Origin: Eledone cirrhosa
Lineage: Eukaryota > Mollusca > Cephalopoda > Octopoda > Eledonidae
Reading direction: 5' to 3'
NCBI GenBank assembly: GCA_964016885.1
Contig: OZ024759.1
Span: 3,475,546-3,539,545, forward strand
Length of the DNA: 64,000 nt
The notes below the pieces were generated by a model that did no database searches, was not told the DNA's origin, and worked only from the letters and a program-made list of their open reading frames with translations. The position numbers and the translations under genes were made by a program. Below are positions 60,414-64,000 of the stretch, piece by piece; position 1 is the stretch's first letter, and the number at the start of each line of letters is the position of its first letter.

Positions 60414-63400
60414 CTAGCTGACGTACCCAGCTTCGCCCGGGTAAACAGATGATAAGAGAAGACAGGTAAAAGAGAAAATGTCTGTATTGGATGTTTGTCT
60501 GGTTACAGTGTGAGGCGAGTCCGTGTTGTCTGTGTGATACAAAAAAACTGTAAAAGAAATCTTCCAGATATACCAGATTCTTCGTTGTCCGGTTTGTGCA
60601 TAGTATATGAACAATTCTAGGTGCTCCCACCTAGAATAGTGACCTCTAGGAGATGGTTCCTCTTCGGCCTGACTGGAAAACGTGTATCATTGCATAGACG
60701 TGGTTGTTCCACGTTTCTCAAAAGGATGATGGAAGTTCCAATCTGTTATATTATATGTAGATATAGATATAGATAATTAATAAAAAAGATGTCCGTCAAT
60801 GTAAAGAAGGTCCCTATTTACTTGAAATGGTTTATACAAATGCCAAATTAATATGGATATGGATAACATGCTTATCTATAAGTGGTCAGCTATAATAATA
60901 AACCAACAAATTATATGACACAAACATTTATTCAGTAATTTCCAGGCTCTTAGCCACTGAGTAATAGACAGTCAATATTGCCCAGAGTTCAACTCGGGGA
61001 GGTGGCCTGGTTTGAACTCAAAATGGCGGATCCTTCTACTTCGAAAATAGAATGGTTTTTCAATATTACTCTAGCCCTGGCCGGCCATAGGCACCAAACT
61101 TTTTGCCAGACTCAGCATATGATGAGGTTTTATTACCACTGCAATCAGAAGCGATAAATTTGAAGGCAATTTCTACCAATACTTGTTGGTTTTTATTGCT
61201 CATTATCGACAATAAATGACATTGAACATAAATGATAACTCTGCCAAAGCTCACAATACAGATGAAAGGAAACCAATGTCCGAATCATATACGTCGCTTA
61301 TTGATAGCATTAAAGATATGCATACATCAGCTCAAAGCTTCATTATAGACAATATTTAGGTTTGTTCCTCTGTTAGTGGTATCAATTGCAAATTTTATAC
61401 CATCAGGATCGCACACTCGAGATGCAGCAACATACAGTTGCCCATGGCTGGATCATTCAAGCAGACACCGACTCGCTTGAAAGTCTGTCCCTGTGCCTTG
61501 TTGACAGTCATGGAGAAGGCCAAATTGACGGGAAACTGTCTCCTTTGCCAAATAAATGGCAGCAGATCTTCACTTGGTCTCAGCATGATCCTCGGAATGA
61601 GAACCGATTCCTCTCTGCCTGGGAGTTTAGCTTCTAAAACTCTTCCGTTAATCAATCTCTCAACAATCAATCTGGTACCATTGCAAAGACCCATTTTATG
61701 ATTGATATTTCTAAGCAATATAATCGGCAAACCCTTTTTCAACCTCAAAATATGTGGGGGAAATCCGGGTATTTGAAGTGAATTCAGATACTCAGTCGGA
61801 ACATCCATACTGTTCTGCTGATTAGGCTCCATTGCATCCGCACTGACGGTCAACCATTCCTCTCCAGGAAACATTCCGGCTACTTGTGAATTTATTTCAT
61901 CGACCGTTGCATTCGTATGAGTTAGAATAACACGTTCCGATATTCAGGAGAGATTCTGCCAAAAAGCATTCAAATTAGGGAACACCCAGTCAATCAAGCC
62001 TTGGCGGTCCAGTGGCATGACCAAATGGTCTGGGATTCATACAGTCTGATTATCACCAACGTGTGGCAATTCATCGTTTCCCAACTGCATCAACCATCGG
62101 CCGTATGTCTCAGCCTCTTCGTTTTGCCCGAACATAGGAAGTCGCATATTATCGTGTAATCGCAAAACTCTGAAATGGCGCCACAATGGGTACTTTTTCA
62201 GACATGCATCGACAATTTGCGCTCTTTGAGCATTCCTAACAATTGGTAGCACCTGTCTGAAATCGCCACCAAGAACGATAGTCTTACCACTGAATGGCAG
62301 GTCACTACCGCAGATATCTCTCAAAGTTCTGTCCAATGCCTCCAGCAAATATCTGTGTGCCATTGGAGCCTCGTCCCAAATAATCAGAGACGTATTGCGT
62401 ATAAGGCCCGCGAGTTCACTTTGTCCTGTAATATTACAGACACTCAACTCATCTGGAGCCAATGGAGCCTTGAAGCATGAGTGGAAGGTCCTTACACCAC
62501 TCAGCAAAGTGGCAGCGATGCCCCTGGTGGGCACAGGGAGAGCAATCTTCCTCTGAGCTCTGACTGCCGATAACATAGTGTTGAAACAGAATGTCTTTCC
62601 GGTGCCTCCTGGAACATCTATGAAAGCACAAAGTTGCTCATTAGTGGAAATCGAGTGGAGAGCGCCATCGACCAATTCTCTGTGAGATTGGGTCAACATT
62701 GGCATACGTTCATCCACAATACGTTGCTGTTCCAGTGGATCAAACTGGAATAGTTCCCTCCGATCGAGTGGCAACCGTCTAAGCTGCAATCTCATGTTCA
62801 ATGCTAAGACACGTTGCCGCATTTCTTCATCAGGAATTGGTAAATTGAAATCTGTTAAACATTTCAAATGAACTTCGAGCAGTTGCTCAATATTGAGCAA
62901 AACAATAGCTTTCAGCAAATTTTCATCATAGACCTGAAGATGATGCCTAAAATCATCAGCCATAATTCCCCAATGGCGTTCAAATAACTCTCTTGGATCG
63001 GCAGGTTTGCAGAATCCTAGAATCGTGACAAATAACTGCCTTATTCGAGCTGGCATCTGTGTTGTTCCTGCAGCTTCCATGGCGTTATTCCATTCAGCGT
63101 CATCCTGAAGGAGTCCCAGATGCTGACCCACAGCCTGGTATCTTTTATATTCCACGCCATTGATTGTTTTCAAATCAGCGAAGCTCTGTTTACCTCTCGA
63201 AAAATCACTATGCAACAGAACTCGGAGATAAAACACATCACCAGATGCTGGATGGACATTACAAACCCGTCCAATAGTCATGAATCTCAACTTTTGTTTT
63301 CTATCATTCCATTTCTTTCCCTTCTTATCCCACGTATAGTGCGAAGGGAAATCGCAGTAGAGTTGCTTTTGATCCGGGTTCAAAGCATGTTCCCTATTAT

Positions 63401-64000
63401 GCTTGAACCACTCAGTCAATTCCGTCTTAGGAGGTGGTGCGTTAGCAATTCTTTCGATACCTCTTCTAGTGTCCTTAAAACAGACCATTTGCCTATTCTC
63501 TAAGTGAACCGTCAGTTTCTGAACGCTGGGTTTGCGTTCAATGAGATCAAAATCGAACAATCTCCAGCAAGCTTCGCTAGATCCAATCGAGCGAACATCC
63601 TGGAACCTGCCAACTTCATCTCCTTGGTTCACTTCCTCATTCCTGACATTCATCATTGCCCCATCATGACCTTTGTAAACATACTTGAATAGATATTTGC
63701 AAGCTTTCACTGAGCTACAAATTTCCACATTAATATGACAACGATATTTCATAATCAAATATGGATTGTATGGCACAACCCATTGATTTGTAACCTGTCG
63801 ACCGTTTACATTTTCGACCAAACCGCCATCGGCAGGCGACCGTCTTCTGTATGAGGGATGAGCATCCCCATCATTCCAGGAAGTGTTCGTGACAAAAGAT
63901 TTCGGAAAGTGCTTACTGCATTGGCCATTTTTCATGCAAGGCGCTTTCCGATTTGCCACTCCGCATTGGTTGTGCACCATTGACTTTGCCACCAAGTTGC
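60414..64000 (-). mobile_element. Helitron (rolling-circle transposon), enters from right edge
   Basis: Minus-strand element with Rep/helicase coding sequence at 61395-63995 and a 3' end at 60414: hairpin CCCGGGCGAAGCTGGG, short spacer, CAGCTAG, then T. Hairpin plus CTRR ending before T is the Helitron signature. The 5' TC end and HUH motif lie beyond the window. 60430-61390 is untranslated 3' sequence with no other feature seen. Confidence 0.83.
61395..63995 (-). pseudogene. Helitron Rep/PIF1-like helicase, C-terminal part, two stops
   Basis: Open from the window edge. It has the Rep region with the two-Tyr motif KYLFKYVYKG (near 63680). The PIF1-like helicase follows: DVPGGTGKTF (Walker A, near 62600), LIIWDEAPM (Walker B), GGDFRQVLPI (motif III) and, after the interruptions, HKMGLCNGTRLIVERL and AFSMTVNKAQGQTF (motifs V/VI). 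TGA stops at about 62035 and 61943 interrupt an otherwise single reading frame; downstream residues stay in the same frame (SERVILTHTNATVDEIN). It therefore decayed recently. Role by family: nicking and unwinding during rolling-circle transposition. Confidence 0.88.

Overview
This is a repeat-dominated stretch of an animal genome, most likely a coleoid cephalopod (octopus). The signs are tRNA-derived SINEs with the Octopus-type core in dozens of places, a C2H2 zinc-finger gene of the cephalopod expansion type, phase-1 exons of a fucolectin/multiple-EGF receptor-like gene, and very dense, nested LINEs, Penelope-like elements and DNA transposons. There is no bacterial gene organisation, no CRISPR array, and no rRNA or free-standing tRNA gene. 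The only plausible host genes are the fucolectin/EGF gene on the minus strand and a decayed zinc-finger gene at 41 kb.

0-23 kb: the minus-strand gene. Eight exons are recognisable from right to left: a Cys-containing exon (22789-22938), an EGF-like exon (21521-21664), a galactose-binding (fucolectin/F5-8C-like) domain split over 20635-20892 and about 10158-10350, and four EGF-like exons (7286-7420, 4954-5091, 2766-2903, 2237-2374). Nearly all junctions are phase 1. The introns hold SINEs, two hAT elements with clear 8-bp target duplications, a 51-bp minisatellite, a CCA microsatellite, a 640-bp segmental duplication, and an 8.3-kb piggyBac-like (TTAA) MITE whose internal 72-bp unit has expanded into a satellite. 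That MITE carries a SINE and a 5.5-kb Tx1-type LINE.

23-36 kb: a transposon graveyard. It holds a Penelope-like element with long inverted arms (24-25.3 kb), an RTE-like LINE with a PHD-type C4HC3 finger (25.4-28.8 kb), a Ty3/Gypsy LTR element with gag and protease deleted (29.3-33.4 kb), a pogo/Tigger fragment, and a second RTE-like LINE with an internal deletion (34.2-35.8 kb).

36-48 kb: a 48-bp minisatellite; a 61-bp satellite that appears to be an amplified piece of the RTE-like LINE coding end; two abutting TTAA MITEs; the broken zinc-finger gene; and several LINE 3' ends. An AT-rich tract carries two hammerhead-ribozyme-like motifs about 1.16 kb apart.

48.2-56.5 kb is a satellite of about 8.3 kb with a roughly 20-30 bp unit and kilobase-scale higher-order duplications. 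57-64 kb holds a 52-bp minisatellite, SINEs, and a minus-strand Helitron (Rep/helicase) entering from the right edge, with a recognisable 3' end at 60414.

The most interesting items are the paired hammerhead motifs, the MITE-to-satellite expansion with a LINE inside it, the LINE-derived 61-bp satellite and the PHD finger in the LINE. All were read by eye; no alignment, folding or database search was run.
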